Assembly: GCA_913773715.1 (NCBI GenBank)
Contig: CAJYHD010000545.1
Coordinates: 1-6,039 of the forward strand
Direction of reading: 5' to 3'
Origin: an uncultured Sphingobium sp.
GTDB taxonomy: Bacteria > Pseudomonadota > Alphaproteobacteria > Sphingomonadales > Sphingomonadaceae
Length of the DNA: 6,039 bases
Below the pieces are notes generated by a model. It was not told where the DNA came from and searched no databases. It saw only the letters and a list, made by a program, of their open reading frames with translations. Both the position numbers and the translations under genes were made by a program. Below are positions 5,813-6,039 of this stretch, piece by piece. Position 1 is the stretch's first letter, and every line of letters starts with the position of its first letter.

Positions 5813-6039
5813 CAGCCCGCCTCCACCTGTTCGATCCTGACCAGCAGTGTACCCTCGCTGACCTGCGCGCCCTCGCTGGCGTTGAACTCGGCGATCTTGC
5901 CGTCAAGAGGCGCAACCAAACTGTACTCCATCTTCATGGCTTCGAGCGTCAGCAGTTTCTGTCCCTTGGTCACGACCTCACCGGTGGCGACTGCAACGGC
6001 AATGATACGACCCGGCATCGGCGAGAGAACCGCACCATC
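5812..6039 (-). CDS. Acyl-CoA carboxylase alpha subunit, biotin-carrier C-terminus (partial)
   Basis: Only the last 75 residues are in the window; the frame is open to base 6039 and the gene continues beyond it. They form a complete biotinyl/lipoyl domain: SPMPGRIIAVAV (6-17), the biotin attachment motif EAMKM with Lys36 (codon 5934-5932), then APLDGKIAEF and a final beta strand LLVRIEQVEAG. This matches the C-terminus of biotin carboxylase-biotin carrier fusions such as the alpha subunits of propionyl-, methylcrotonyl- or geranyl-CoA carboxylase. It would carry CO2 on biotin from the carboxylase domain to a separate carboxyltransferase subunit. Catabolic alpha subunits typically have this domain at the C-terminus, unlike the free-standing AccB of fatty-acid synthesis, and the neighbouring hydratase and lyase also suggest a catabolic role. 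A separate short biotin carrier is possible but less likely. Confidence 0.88.
   Translation of the reverse strand, partial: DGAVLSPMPGRIIAVAVATGEVVTKGQKLLTLEAMKMEYSLVAPLDGKIAEFNASEGAQVSEGTLLVRIEQVEAG

Overview
The window looks like a piece of a high-GC alphaproteobacterial chromosome, most likely a sphingomonad. This is inferred from GC-rich codon use and from the style of the proteins; no marker gene confirms it.

Layout. (1) Bases 1-970, plus strand: the 3' part of a sensor histidine kinase whose N-terminus lies outside the window. (2) 1064-2473, plus strand: an intact, probably exported CapA/PgsA-type metallophosphatase-fold protein. (3) 2474-2880: about 400 bases without an intact gene; the minus strand holds what may be remains of a small frameshifted gene. 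(4) 2881-3789, plus strand: a broken Nramp-family manganese transporter gene (mntH). It has an in-frame internal deletion, an in-frame TAA, and a Lys in place of the metal-binding Asn of the DPGN motif. (5) 3813-4079, plus strand: a small two-helix membrane protein gene directly behind mntH, with a strong ribosome binding site but an in-frame TGA in the middle. (6) 4066-4524, minus strand: a broken enoyl-CoA hydratase/isomerase gene, with an in-frame TAG three codons after its start and no C-terminal half. (7) 4521-6039, minus strand: an intact, translationally coupled run. In transcription order it is the biotin-carrier end of an acyl-CoA carboxylase alpha subunit (cut by the window edge), a MaoC-type hydratase, and a CitE/HpcH-type CoA-ester lyase. 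The broken enoyl-CoA hydratase gene is the last member of this run.

The minus-strand run reads as a catabolic acyl-CoA route: biotin-dependent carboxylation of an acyl-CoA, hydration of the enoyl-CoA, then carbon-carbon cleavage by the lyase. Each junction overlaps by 1 to 4 bases (TGATG, GTGA, ATGA), which points to one transcript with coupled translation. The substrate cannot be read from the sequence.

The most notable feature is the stretch from about 2640 to 4524. Three neighbouring genes there, in two different transcription units, each keep their reading frame but carry a single in-frame stop, and two also carry deletions, while the genes on both sides are intact. This looks like a local island of recent gene decay rather than a new working system. 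I found no RNA genes, CRISPR array, insertion sequence or convincing intrinsic terminator.
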